A program made the position numbers and the translations under genes. DNA of 64,000 nucleotides from JAFGRR01 sp964563855 (GTDB lineage: Bacteria > Planctomycetota > Phycisphaerae > UBA1845 > Fen-1342): the NCBI GenBank assembly GCA_964563855.1, contig CAZLYU010000001.1:1-64000 (forward strand). The letters are read 5' to 3'. The notes beneath the pieces are model-generated. The model worked only from the letters and a program-made list of their open reading frames with translations, made no database searches and had not been told where the DNA came from. Positions within the stretch are counted from its first letter, which is position 1, and every line of letters begins with the position of its first letter. This document shows positions 53,801-62,262 of the stretch, one piece after another.

Positions 53801-54760
53801 TTACCGCGAACGGACGAATGCGGCGAGCGGCAGCTTGGCGACCGCTTGCAACGGCGCGATCGCTTGCAGAAAACGCCGGGCGTCGGTGTAGTAGCCGGCC
53901 GTCGGGCGCAGCCCGGGAGACATTCCTTGCCAGAACGCGTTAAATCGTCGCATGACGAGTTCGCGTACGTACTTGGCGGTCATGCTCGCCAACGCGACAG
54001 CCGCGTTGTCGTCGTCGGCTTTGACGCGAAATTCGATGGTCCACTCGTTGTCACTGCTCAATCGATAGGCGCTGTGCTGACTTGTTTCGGTGAGGATCTG
54101 TAGGTCGCGCTGCGGGAAGCATCGCGCGAGTGCATCGCCGTAGTAGTTGCGTCCCCCGAGGCGGTCGATCGCCACGTGGACCCGCTCGTTGTCGGTGAAG
54201 GTTGCGGCGCGGCGAAGCAACGCGAGCACGCGCTCGAGTTCGAAGCGCGACTTGTTGCCCGCTGCGGCGACGCCCGCGTTGAAAGCCCGTTCGGTGACGA
54301 GATCGACGATCACGCGCCGGCAGCCCACACCGCTATCAGTGCAAACACGCCGCAGCCGCGCGAGACTCTCCGGCGACGCGACGGCGCCGGCGTCAGTTGG
54401 TAAGCGTTCATTCGGCGACGCATACCAGGGGAGCGATGCTTCCTCGGCGGGGGGCTGCGCGCCGAGATCGCGCAGCAGATGGTCTACGCTTTGCGGAAAC
54501 GCGTCTTGCAGCGCCAGCATCGCGAGCACGGTGCGCTCCAGGGCGCCGAGCCCACGTTCTCGAACGTAGACTTGTTTCGAGTCGCCGATGACAAAGCACC
54601 ATGATGGATGCTTCCCGGGCCTCGCGACCACCGGGTGCAGCGCTTCCCAGACGGATGCGCCGGTGCAGGTTTCGGGGACGCGCCAAACGCTGGCGCCGAG
54701 GACGAGCGGTCCGAGCAGGGGGCCAAATCCGGCTTCATCGATGCCGATCAGCCACGCCAC
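53801..54760 (-). CDS. Ribonuclease HII-like protein
   Basis: A 319-aa protein from GTG 54760, 3 bp after the MlaE stop. LIGIDEAGFGPLLGPLV carries the first Asp-Glu pair of RNase HII. IGDSKQV corresponds to the DSKK motif, VHVAIDRLGG to the third acidic site, and ASMTAKYVRE to the ASxxAKxxRD helix. RNase HII removes ribonucleotides from DNA. The protein is about 100 residues longer than typical RNase HII, with inserted sequence between the DSK and third-Asp motifs. This is probably a divergent, possibly lineage-specific member. Confidence 0.78.
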   Translation of the reverse strand: MAWLIGIDEAGFGPLLGPLVLGASVWRVPETCTGASVWEALHPVVARPGKHPSWCFVIGDSKQVYVRERGLGALERTVLAMLALQDAFPQSVDHLLRDLGAQPPAEEASLPWYASPNERLPTDAGAVASPESLARLRRVCTDSGVGCRRVIVDLVTERAFNAGVAAAGNKSRFELERVLALLRRAATFTDNERVHVAIDRLGGRNYYGDALARCFPQRDLQILTETSQHSAYRLSSDNEWTIEFRVKADDDNAAVALASMTAKYVRELVMRRFNAFWQGMSPGLRPTAGYYTDARRFLQAIAPLQAVAKLPLAAFVRSR

Positions 54761-54763
54761 GCG

Positions 54764-55621
54764 CTACAGCCAGCCGATCGCGTAGAAGATGATCGTGAAG
54801 ACCAGGTCGGCGCCGATCAGCGCCACAATCGACTTGACGACCGTGGTGGTCGTCGCCTTCCCGACGCCTTGCGCGCCGCCCGAGACGTTGAGTCCTTCGT
54901 AGCAAGCGAGCACCGCGATGACGGCCCCGAACACCAGGGCTTTGATGAGACCCGAGAAGTAGCGCTGCCAGGTGACGGCGTCTTGCGTGAGCGTCCAGTA
55001 GGTTGTGGCGGGCACATCGAGGATGAAGTGGCCGGTGAGAAATCCGCCCAGAATCGCCGCGATGTTGGCGATGATGGTGAGAAACACCAGCATGAAGGCC
55101 GTCGCGACAACGCGGGGCGCCACGAGAAAGCGAATCGGATCGAGGGCGTGCGCCCGCAGCGCTTTGAGTTCCTCGCCCTCGACCATCGCGCCGAGCTCAG
55201 CGGCGATGGCCGCTCCGGCGAACCCAGTGAGGATGATGGCGCTGATGAGCGGGCCGAGTTCCTGCGTGGTGGCGATCGCGACGACGCTCGCGGTCTGCTC
55301 GAGTTGGCCAAAGACCTGCAGCGTTGGCGCCAGGTTCAGCGCCAGAATCACGCCGATGAAGAGCTGTACGAGCACAATGATGGGGATGCTGCGCACGCCC
55401 ACGCGAATCGCTTGCGCGACGAGGTGCTCCCGGCGGATTCGCACGCCGCGGCGGGCGAGCCAGCGCGCCAAGCGGTCCAAGACGGCGCCGACCAAGCGGC
55501 CGAGGCCCCCGATGTATGCGACGCCGGCGCCCAGATCGGCGACGGCGCCCCGCGCCAGCGAGCCGATCCCGCTGACGAACCGCGTCAGCCTGCCGGCGGG
55601 CGGCTGGGAACTCATGCTCAT
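54764..55621 (-). CDS. MlaE-type ABC transporter permease
   Basis: A 285-aa inner-membrane protein with five to six helices. VGVRSIPIIVLVQLFIGVI, ATTQELGPLISAIILTGFAG, AELGAMVEGEELKALRAHA and DLVFTIIFYAIGWL are characteristic of MlaE/YrbE. MlaE moves phospholipids or related lipids across the envelope together with MlaF (ATPase) and MlaD (MCE). Its start overlaps the STAS gene stop by 4 bp (ATGA), indicating translational coupling. The MlaF and MlaD partners are not in the window; the STAS neighbour recalls MlaB. Confidence 0.93.
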   Translation of the reverse strand: MSMSSQPPAGRLTRFVSGIGSLARGAVADLGAGVAYIGGLGRLVGAVLDRLARWLARRGVRIRREHLVAQAIRVGVRSIPIIVLVQLFIGVILALNLAPTLQVFGQLEQTASVVAIATTQELGPLISAIILTGFAGAAIAAELGAMVEGEELKALRAHALDPIRFLVAPRVVATAFMLVFLTIIANIAAILGGFLTGHFILDVPATTYWTLTQDAVTWQRYFSGLIKALVFGAVIAVLACYEGLNVSGGAQGVGKATTTTVVKSIVALIGADLVFTIIFYAIGWL

Positions 55622-55971
55622 GCCGACAGAGCCTCGTCGAGCGCGTCAACGATCGTGAAAAAGGTTGAAAGCTGAGTGATCTCGAACACGCTGCGAACCC
55701 GGGCTTGCAGGCCGCACAAAATCAGACGCAGACCCGCCCGGTCGGCCCGCCGCTTCGCTTCGACCAACGTGCCTACCCCCGAAGAGTCAACGTAGGACGC
55801 GTGGGTGAGATCGACGATCAGCTTCGTCGGCGGCGGCTTATGCTTCTGCACGACATCAAGCAACGTGGCGCGCAGTTTCGGAGATGAATGCATGTCGACT
55901 TCGCCGCGAACGTCCAGCACGATGGCGGCGTCGGTCGTGTTGAGCTGAATGTCAAAGGCCCGGTCGTTCAT
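55618..55971 (-). CDS. STAS-domain anti-sigma-factor antagonist
   Basis: A 117-aa single STAS domain. The phosphorylatable serine site is YVDSSGVGTLV (Ser63/Ser64). It overlaps the upstream RsbW-like gene and the downstream MlaE gene by 4 bp each (ATGA). The pairing with an RsbW-like kinase points to a partner-switching module. The link to MlaE also allows an MlaB-like role; the sequence alone does not decide. Confidence 0.9.
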   Translation of the reverse strand: MNDRAFDIQLNTTDAAIVLDVRGEVDMHSSPKLRATLLDVVQKHKPPPTKLIVDLTHASYVDSSGVGTLVEAKRRADRAGLRLILCGLQARVRSVFEITQLSTFFTIVDALDEALSA

Positions 55972-56426
55972 GGCGGCCCTGGTTGGTTGGGTTTGGTTGG
56001 GGCGTCGGATGACGCGGTGTGAGACTTTCGCTTCCGCATGACCAGCCGCATCCCGCCACCCGGAGCGTGAGAGTATTCGGCCGACTCCATCATCGCCCGG
56101 ATGAGGTGAACCCCAAGTCCACCCGGCTTAACGTCATCAAGGTCGCGCCCGCAAATCTTCGAGAGATCCACCCGGCGGGTAAAGTCGCGGATCTCGATTT
56201 CCAGCGTCTCGTCGGCGCCCTCGCCGCGCGTCGCGACATTGAGCAGAATGCGCTCGCTGCATGGTCCCCCGTAGCCATGGCGAATCACGTTGCTCAGCGC
56301 TTCATCCACCGCCAGCACGATTTCACCAATCTGCTGCTCCGACCAGCCCCGCGCGGCGGTCCACGCACGCAGTTGCTCACGCACGTCCGGCAGCAGCTTC
56401 GGATCGCTCTTGAGCTCCACGTTCAC
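55968..56426 (-). CDS. RsbW-like anti-sigma regulatory kinase (HATPase)
   Basis: A 152-aa GHKL ATPase. The N box is VDEALSNVIRHGYG, the G1 region is IEIRDFTRRVD, and the G2 region is KPGGLGVHLIRAMM. This is the RsbW/SpoIIAB type, which phosphorylates STAS antagonists such as the next gene and may bind a sigma factor. A basic/Pro-rich tail (residues 130-152) follows. Its start overlaps the upstream lipoprotein gene by 4 bp. Confidence 0.92.
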   Translation of the reverse strand: MNVELKSDPKLLPDVREQLRAWTAARGWSEQQIGEIVLAVDEALSNVIRHGYGGPCSERILLNVATRGEGADETLEIEIRDFTRRVDLSKICGRDLDDVKPGGLGVHLIRAMMESAEYSHAPGGGMRLVMRKRKSHTASSDAPTKPNQPGPP

Positions 56427-56833
56427 CCGACTGCTCCGTCGCGAGCGCTAGCTCCGGTTTGAGGCGACTCGTTCGTAACGTCTTCTTGCCGCAGGGCTTC
56501 GCGCCACCGTTCGACGGCGGCGGCGCGCTCGGCTTCGGGAGCGTAGTACTCAAAACCGTGCGTTTCTCCGGTGAGTTGCTCGAGCCGACGAATGGCGAGC
56601 ATGCGGACGGCGGGATCCTCGTCTTCGAGCATCGCAGTCAAGAGATGGACGGTCGCCTCGTCGTCTGGACGCTCCGCGGTGACGCCCCGCGCGCGGACAT
56701 AGGGGCTGCCGGAATCGGTCTTGCGGGGGAATTCGCACGCCGTCAGAACGACGACGAGACAAATCGCCGCGATGCGGGACGAGCCTCGCACGAGCGCGAC
56801 GTGTGACCAGGGATGCGTCCGACCGCTCCACAT
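56423..56833 (-). CDS. Small HEAT-like lipoprotein
   Basis: A 136-aa protein from the ATG at 56833. RIAAICLVVVLTAC is a clear lipobox signal (Cys about 32). The mature part contains one HEAT-like unit (LLTAMLEDEDPAVRMLAIRRLEQL). A longer frame (to 56950) lacks a sensible N terminus. No ribosome-binding site is visible before this ATG. It is the first gene of the lipoprotein-RsbW-STAS-MlaE-RNase HII run. It may link envelope state to the switch, but this is inference. Confidence 0.75.
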   Translation of the reverse strand: MWSGRTHPWSHVALVRGSSRIAAICLVVVLTACEFPRKTDSGSPYVRARGVTAERPDDEATVHLLTAMLEDEDPAVRMLAIRRLEQLTGETHGFEYYAPEAERAAAVERWREALRQEDVTNESPQTGASARDGAVG

Positions 56834-56851
56834 GGCTCGGAGTATACAACG

Positions 56852-56892
56852 ACAACGGCAGCCTGACGGGTGATCCGCCGGGCTGCCGTTGT
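56852..56892 (-). terminator. 12-bp perfect stem-loop after the small PEP-CTERM gene
   Basis: ACAACGGCAGCC (56852-56863) pairs with GGCTGCCGTTGT (56881-56892); a CGG/CCG pair can form inside the 17-base loop. It lies 17 bases after the stop at 56910 and 18 bases before the next start at 56833. There is no T-run. Confidence 0.6.
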
Positions 56893-56909
56893 GAAGTTTC
56901 GTCGCTTGC

Positions 56910-57248
56910 CTAGCGTCGTCGTCGGGAGAGAACGGCGGCGCCGGCGCCAAACAGGCCCAGCATTCCCGCTGCTGGAGACGGAATCGACAGGGTGCTCAAG
57001 CTCTCGTTGGAGCCGAGCGGGTTGGCCTGGGGCACGCTGCTCGGCGAGACGCCGCTGACGGGATGCCGCAAGGTCAGTTGGTCTGCGACGCCTAGCGAGT
57101 TCGCCACGCCGTCATACCAGTCGTTGCCAAGCGTCAGACCGGCCGGTTGAGCAGTGACATCGTTCGGCCCAAATGCCGTGGAGAGGCCGCCGAACGCAGT
57201 CGAGGCCAGGACAATTATCGAGACAAGAACAGTGACTGGCGCATTCAT
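56910..57248 (-). CDS. Small PEP-CTERM-type protein (PSP variant)
   Basis: A 112-aa protein from the ATG at 57248 (a GTG at 57266 is in frame). The signal peptide VLVSIIVLASTAFG is followed by a Gly/Pro/Asn-rich body of about 70 residues without a recognised domain. The end IPSPAAGMLGLFGAGA plus RRRR is a PEP-CTERM variant with Ser in place of Glu. A promoter-like TTGCCT/TATAAG pair lies upstream. Secreted, function unknown. Confidence 0.8.
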   Translation of the reverse strand: MNAPVTVLVSIIVLASTAFGGLSTAFGPNDVTAQPAGLTLGNDWYDGVANSLGVADQLTLRHPVSGVSPSSVPQANPLGSNESLSTLSIPSPAAGMLGLFGAGAAVLSRRRR

Positions 57249-57323
57249 GGTTGCAACTTTCTGCACGACGCTTGGATTACGAGTCGGCTGGCTGTTTGGT
57301 CGTAAACAGCGGCCTACAGATTA

Positions 57324-57353
57324 CTTATAGCACGACTCACGCGCCGGAGGCAA
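57324..57353 (-). promoter_or_regulatory. Sigma-70-type promoter for the small PEP-CTERM gene
   Basis: On the minus strand, TTGCCT (57353-57348) and TATAAG (57329-57324) are separated by 18 bases, about 75 bases before the ATG. Judged by eye. Confidence 0.4.
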
Positions 57354-57387
57354 GCGCCGGATTTCGACGGGCGTGGCCGGTTTCGTC

Positions 57388-58341
57388 TTAAGTCCCGCTT
57401 AGGACCGAACTTGAACTCGGTGTGGGACCGGAAATCGTCTGATATTTTCGTTCGCCAAGGCTGCTAAAGCGACACAGCACCTCGTGGGGACGTACACTGC
57501 TTACCGCTGCGAGTTCGTGCTCTGTTAGACCCTCGCCGAGCAAGACAACCCGGTCGCCGACCTTGTCCGTCCGATCAAGTGTGACGTAGGTCGCATTCAT
57601 GTTCACTTCGACGATCGTCTGCCGCCGGCCATTGACTACGCATGGACCGCGCTGCACGCCGTTGCTGTATCCGACTGGGAACACGCCGACGCGTGGGGCG
57701 TCAAACTCCGTGTAGCCACCTCCCTTTACATTGTCGTGGACGTGCGTGATCGGCGTGCTGACGTGAACCGCGGCCAGGTAGAGTGCAACCCCCGGCCGTG
57801 TCGCGCTGAGCCAGGCGTCGGGCGCATCGATCAGACCGCTACAGGCGACATGCAGATACGAGATCTCGCCACCGGTTCGCTCACGCAGCGTCGCGGCGAT
57901 GCGCGGATGCACGCCCTGACTGAACGCTTCATCGGCCCCGGTCATCCGCCGCAGGTCGTCTACTGCGTCGGGCGGGCAACCAAAGCGGCGCATTCCGGTG
58001 TCAACATTCAGCGCGCAACGTAACCCGCGGTAGCGCTCGGCGTGAGCGCGCGACGAGACCGCGGGGCGGGCCCCGAGTTCGCGAAAGAGGTCGGGGTCGC
58101 CGTCGGGCGGTCCGAGGATCAGCCCGCCGCGTCCGATGGCCTGAGCCTCGTCGATGGAGAAGAAGGCGAACTCGCTGACGGTCGCGGCCAGCGCGTCAGC
58201 GACGCGGGCGGCGCCGAGTCCGTAGGCGTCGGCTTTGATGACGGCGATGAGATCGACACCGGTCTCGCGACGAATCGCCTCGGCGCGCGATCGCACGCGA
58301 TCCAGATCGATGATGACCGACACGTATCTTGACGGCGTCAC
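57388..58341 (-). CDS. Alanine racemase-like PLP enzyme (short)
   Basis: A 317-aa protein starting at GTG 58341. It keeps the PLP Lys in AVIKADAYGLG, LNVDTGMRRFG, the phosphate-site region ATRPGVALYL, a Tyr in GGGYTEF near the expected catalytic position, FPVGYSNG, and the C-terminal EVNMNATYVTLD. At about 50 residues shorter than typical Alr, some loops are missing. It may be a housekeeping alanine racemase or a related amino-acid racemase; no second alr is visible here to compare. Divergent from fliD. Confidence 0.85.
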   Translation of the reverse strand: MTPSRYVSVIIDLDRVRSRAEAIRRETGVDLIAVIKADAYGLGAARVADALAATVSEFAFFSIDEAQAIGRGGLILGPPDGDPDLFRELGARPAVSSRAHAERYRGLRCALNVDTGMRRFGCPPDAVDDLRRMTGADEAFSQGVHPRIAATLRERTGGEISYLHVACSGLIDAPDAWLSATRPGVALYLAAVHVSTPITHVHDNVKGGGYTEFDAPRVGVFPVGYSNGVQRGPCVVNGRRQTIVEVNMNATYVTLDRTDKVGDRVVLLGEGLTEHELAAVSSVRPHEVLCRFSSLGERKYQTISGPTPSSSSVLSGT

Positions 58342-58480
58342 TGCCCAGGGATCCTGAGTTGGGGCTGGTTACGTTTGGAGAGTATAGCTCCAGCAGCCGG
58401 TGCACTACGTCCGACAACTCATCTTCAAGCCCGATTCGGCCGACAGCACCCGCAGCGCTGTGATATTGAGCCAGGCGCTT

Positions 58481-58495
58481 TGGTACGCGGTTTGC
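58481..58495 (+). promoter_or_regulatory. Sigma-54 (RpoN) promoter for fliD
   Basis: TGGTACG-N4-TTGC keeps the invariant GG and GC at correct spacing. The predicted start is about 58507, 47 bases before the fliD ATG. Sigma-54 control of late flagellar genes is common in several phyla. Confidence 0.7.
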
Positions 58496-58553
58496 CGTGT
58501 GACTCGTGCGAAGGAGCGCGGCAGATGCGCTCCGCTCTCGACTGGAGATGTAG

Positions 58554-61500
58554 ATGGGCACGATCTCGTCCGGCGTCGGCCTGCTTTCCGGCTTTGATTA
58601 CGGAACGGTCATCGAACAGCTCATGGCGATTGAAGCGCGCCCGCGAACGCTCCTCCAGGGACGCGTGCAGACGCTCGACGCGCAAAGAACAGCTTTTACG
58701 GAACTTTCTGCGCGGATCACCGCCCTCGTGGGGCGCGTCTCGAGCCTGAGTTCAACCGACCAATTCCGGCAAACCGAAGCGACATCATCGGACACCGCCC
58801 TGACCGCATCCACCTCAGCCGGGGCGGCGCCCGGGTCGTACACGTTTCGCGTCGAGTCGCTCGCGTCGAGCCATCAGTTGGCGAGTCGTGGATTCCGATC
58901 GCCCTCGGCGATTCTTCCGGCCGGCGATCTCGTCATCGAATCGTCGAAGGCCCGCATCAACGGCGCCACGCTGCTCGACGAACTCAACGGCTATCGCGGC
59001 GTGGTGCGCGGCGACTTCGAGATTACGGACGCGGACGGCGACACTGCGGTGGTCAGCATCACCGACGCCACCACCTTGCGCGACGTCGTCTCGCGGATCA
59101 ACGCGGCGGATGTCGACGTGACCGCCAGCGTGTCGAGCGAGGGGTTGTCGCTGGAAGGCGCCGCCGGCGTTCGCGACATCGACGCGCCCGGCGTCACAGC
59201 GAGCCTCGGGTTCGCCGCTGGCGCCGCGTCGGTCGGCGGCACGTTGCAAGGCGCCAGCCTCATGAGTCTCGGCGCCGACACACCGCTCACCGCGCTGAAT
59301 GACGGCTTGGGCCTGCGCGGCGTGAACTCGGCCGCGTTCGAAATCCGCATGCAGGCGCACACCGTCAACGTCGACCTGAGCGCCATCGTCAAACCGGGCA
59401 CGCGGCTCGAGCGCCTCAATCGCGGCCGCGGCGTCGACCTCGGCGTCGTCGAGTTTCAAATGCGCGACGGGGCGCGGCGAAAGGTCGACTTGACGGGAGC
59501 CAAGACGCTCGACGACATCAAGAGTCGCATCGAGCAGGGCACAGAGCACGAAGTCAACGGCGAGATGAAGTCTGGCGTGTCCGTCACGTTCAACGGCAGT
59601 CGCCTGCGTCTCACCGACACCACGGAGCCGCCGGAAGATGACGACGGGCAGGTCCGCGAGTACGACTTCAAAGTCATCGACATCAGCGGCAACGCCGCCC
59701 GCGACCTGGGCATCGATGAGGAGCCGTCGGAAACGTTCGTGCGCGGTCGTGACATTCTCTTCATGGAGACCGTTGGCGACCTACTGAGTGCGATCAACTT
59801 TAGCGCCGACAACTTCGTTCCCGGTCTCGATACTCCGCTGGTGACCGCGTCGATCGCCAGCGACGGCGAGCGACTGGTGCTCGATTCCGCCGAGAGCATG
59901 GAGCTCGTGGCGGGGTCGGGCAGCGCCTTGCAAGACATCGGGTTTCAGGCCGGGACTTACAAGTCGGCGCAGGCTGTCGGCGGCCGCGTGCTCTCGGCGC
60001 TCGATGGCGTGCTCTTGTCGACGCTGAATGGCGGCCGCGGCTTTGATCAGGGCCAGATGACCCTCGAAGTCGAAGGACAAGCCGTGACCGTGGACACGGC
60101 CAACATTGAGACCCTGCCCGAGCTGATTGAGACGCTCAATCAGACGTTCGCGGCGCAGGGCTGGGGATACACCGTTGGTTACAACGGGTCGGGCTCGAAG
60201 CTGCAGATCACGGCGGACGCGACCGAGACGCGCGAGCTGGCGATCCGCGACGACAGCGGCGACCTCGCGACCACCACCGGTCTGGCGGGGTCTGGTCTCA
60301 CGTTCACCAGCAACAACTTGCAGCGCCAATACATCGCCGAGAACACGACGCTCGAAGCGTTGACCGGCGGCAAGCCGGTCAAGCTGGGCAGCATCGAGAT
60401 CACGGACTCGAACGGGTTTCGCAGCGTCGTGAACTTTAGCAGTGCGACAACGCTCGAAGACGTGATCGACACGATCAACAGCTCCGCCGCGAAGGTCGAA
60501 GCGCGGATCAATGACACCGGTGACGGGCTGGTGATCATCGATCAAGCCGGCGGGACCGAGGGGTTGGAAATCAGCGACCGAAGTGGAACCCTGGCGCGCG
60601 ACCTGCGCATCGCAGGGGATTCGCGCGACGGCGTTCTCGACGGGTCGCTCGAGTTCCGCTTCACTTCGAACGGACAGCAGACGCTGGAGGATCTGGCCCA
60701 GGCGATCAACGCGCAAGGCGCGCAGATCACAGCCAACATCCTGAACGACGGGACGGCGGCGACGCCGTATCGACTCAACGTCTCGTCGACGATTACGGGG
60801 GCGGAGAGCGCGTTGTTGGTGGATGCGAGCGACCCGGGCCTGGCGCTCACGACGCTGACGGAAGGCAAGGACGCGCGGATCGTAATGGGCGACGGCCTCA
60901 CGGGCATCACGTTGACGAGCAGCACGAACACGTTTGAAGACGTGGCGACCGGCGTGTCGCTCACGGTCAACGACATCGCGGACGATCCGGTGACGGTGAC
61001 GGTCAATGAGAAGGTGCAGGGCGTAGTGGATACGCTGTCGGGCTTCGTAAGCGACTATAACGCCGTTCTCGATCGTCTTGATGAGATCAGCAACTACGAC
61101 CCCGAAACGGAACAGCGGGCGGTGTTGTTCGGCGACAGCGCGATTTCGACCATCGAGAGCCGCTTGTTCAGCATGATGACCGGGAGCGTCACTGGGCTGT
61201 CGGGCGCGGTGCAGCGTTGGTCGCAGGTGGGCGTGACCTTCGGTGGCGGTGGACGACTCGAGTTTGACGAAGCGACGTTTCGCGAGGCTTACCAGGATGA
61301 ACGCCAAGGCGTGATTTCATTCTTCACGAATGAGCAGGATGGGCGCGGGGTGCACCTGGAGGAGCGGCTCGAAACGATCACCGGCGACGACGGCATCATC
61401 GACCGACGCAACGACACGCTCAACGATCAGCGTGAGCTGCTGACCAACCGCATCACACAGATGGACGAACTGTTGGAGCGCAAGCGCGACCGGCTCACGC

Positions 61501-61616
61501 GTCAGTACATCGCGATGGAGCGGGCGCTGGCGGATCTCCAAGGGCAGCAGGCGGCGCTCGGGTCGCTGAGTTCGCTCGCGGCGGGCGCTTCGGTTAGCGC
61601 CCCGGGCGGATCGTAA
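58554..61616 (+). CDS. fliD: Flagellar filament cap protein FliD (HAP2), enlarged
   Basis: A 1020-aa protein, far longer than the usual 450-700. GGAG precedes the ATG. The N-terminal FliD_N segment (GTISSGVGLLSGFDYGTVIE, EARPRTLLQGRVQTLDAQRT) and the C-terminal coiled coil (GIIDRRNDTLNDQRELLTNR) are typical. Between them are four to five related units of the flagellin-IN type: LLDELNGYRGVVRGDFEITD, LERLNRGRGVDLGVVEFQMR, LLSTLNGGRGFDQGQMTLEV and LEALTGGKPVKLGSIEITD. Most are followed by a DxSGxxAxDLGI-like element. It caps the filament and guides flagellin folding. It is followed by fliS. Confidence 0.93.
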   Translation: MGTISSGVGLLSGFDYGTVIEQLMAIEARPRTLLQGRVQTLDAQRTAFTELSARITALVGRVSSLSSTDQFRQTEATSSDTALTASTSAGAAPGSYTFRVESLASSHQLASRGFRSPSAILPAGDLVIESSKARINGATLLDELNGYRGVVRGDFEITDADGDTAVVSITDATTLRDVVSRINAADVDVTASVSSEGLSLEGAAGVRDIDAPGVTASLGFAAGAASVGGTLQGASLMSLGADTPLTALNDGLGLRGVNSAAFEIRMQAHTVNVDLSAIVKPGTRLERLNRGRGVDLGVVEFQMRDGARRKVDLTGAKTLDDIKSRIEQGTEHEVNGEMKSGVSVTFNGSRLRLTDTTEPPEDDDGQVREYDFKVIDISGNAARDLGIDEEPSETFVRGRDILFMETVGDLLSAINFSADNFVPGLDTPLVTASIASDGERLVLDSAESMELVAGSGSALQDIGFQAGTYKSAQAVGGRVLSALDGVLLSTLNGGRGFDQGQMTLEVEGQAVTVDTANIETLPELIETLNQTFAAQGWGYTVGYNGSGSKLQITADATETRELAIRDDSGDLATTTGLAGSGLTFTSNNLQRQYIAENTTLEALTGGKPVKLGSIEITDSNGFRSVVNFSSATTLEDVIDTINSSAAKVEARINDTGDGLVIIDQAGGTEGLEISDRSGTLARDLRIAGDSRDGVLDGSLEFRFTSNGQQTLEDLAQAINAQGAQITANILNDGTAATPYRLNVSSTITGAESALLVDASDPGLALTTLTEGKDARIVMGDGLTGITLTSSTNTFEDVATGVSLTVNDIADDPVTVTVNEKVQGVVDTLSGFVSDYNAVLDRLDEISNYDPETEQRAVLFGDSAISTIESRLFSMMTGSVTGLSGAVQRWSQVGVTFGGGGRLEFDEATFREAYQDERQGVISFFTNEQDGRGVHLEERLETITGDDGIIDRRNDTLNDQRELLTNRITQMDELLERKRDRLTRQYIAMERALADLQGQQAALGSLSSLAAGASVSAPGGS

Positions 61617-61719
61617 TTGTGAGGATCGCGGCTTGGCCGCGCGAGCCTGGCGCCGCGCGTGGGGCCCATAACGAGGCATACAACTGACGCGGGCGCCAAA
61701 CGCGTCCGATTCACACGGC

Positions 61720-62256
61720 ATGAAACCGACCAACGGCTCTCGGCAATACCTGCAGAACGCGGTCCTGACGGCGCAGCCGGAGCAGTTGCAGCTCATGCTG
61801 CTCGACGGCGCGGTGAAGTTCGCCTTGCGCGGCCGCGATGCGATTCTTGCGCGGCAGCATGAGGAGGCGTTCAACCAGCTCGACCGGGCGCAACGGATTT
61901 GCCTGCAGCTGGGAGCGGGTTTGAATCGCGACGCCAACCCCGCGGTCGCCGAACAAATGGAAGCGCTGTATCAATTCTGCTACCGACGACTGATCGACGC
62001 GAACCTGCAGAAAGAGGTGGGGCCCGTTGACGACGCGGTGCGCATCTTGAAGCATCAGCGCGAGACGTGGGCGATCATCGCAGAGAAGATCGGACAGTTG
62101 CGCATCGCCGACGCAGCCGCCAACAGCACGTCGACCGCAGCATCAGACGGGCGCGCGGGCGGAAGCCAATCGACCATGACCAAGCCTTCACAGCAACCGA
62201 CGCTACGGCTGGCCGACGATGAACCAGAGGCGGGTTCGCTCAATCTCGAGGGCTAG
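61720..62256 (+). CDS. fliS: Flagellar secretion chaperone FliS
   Basis: A 178-aa protein. YLQNAVLTAQPEQLQLMLLDGAVKF is the FliS helical core start in overlapping motifs, followed by FNQLDRAQRICLQL and LYQFCYRRLIDANL. FliS binds the flagellin C terminus and prevents early polymerisation. The last 45 residues are Ser/Thr/Ala-rich and beyond the usual FliS end. It lies 103 bp after fliD, as in many flagellar operons, so the same sigma-54 promoter may serve both. Confidence 0.88.
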   Translation: MKPTNGSRQYLQNAVLTAQPEQLQLMLLDGAVKFALRGRDAILARQHEEAFNQLDRAQRICLQLGAGLNRDANPAVAEQMEALYQFCYRRLIDANLQKEVGPVDDAVRILKHQRETWAIIAEKIGQLRIADAAANSTSTAASDGRAGGSQSTMTKPSQQPTLRLADDEPEAGSLNLEG

Positions 62257-62262
62257 CCGCCG

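Noticed and set aside
59781..61307. 508-codon open frame on the - strand
   Set aside because: Antisense shadow of fliD; sequence is Arg/His-rich and not protein-like.
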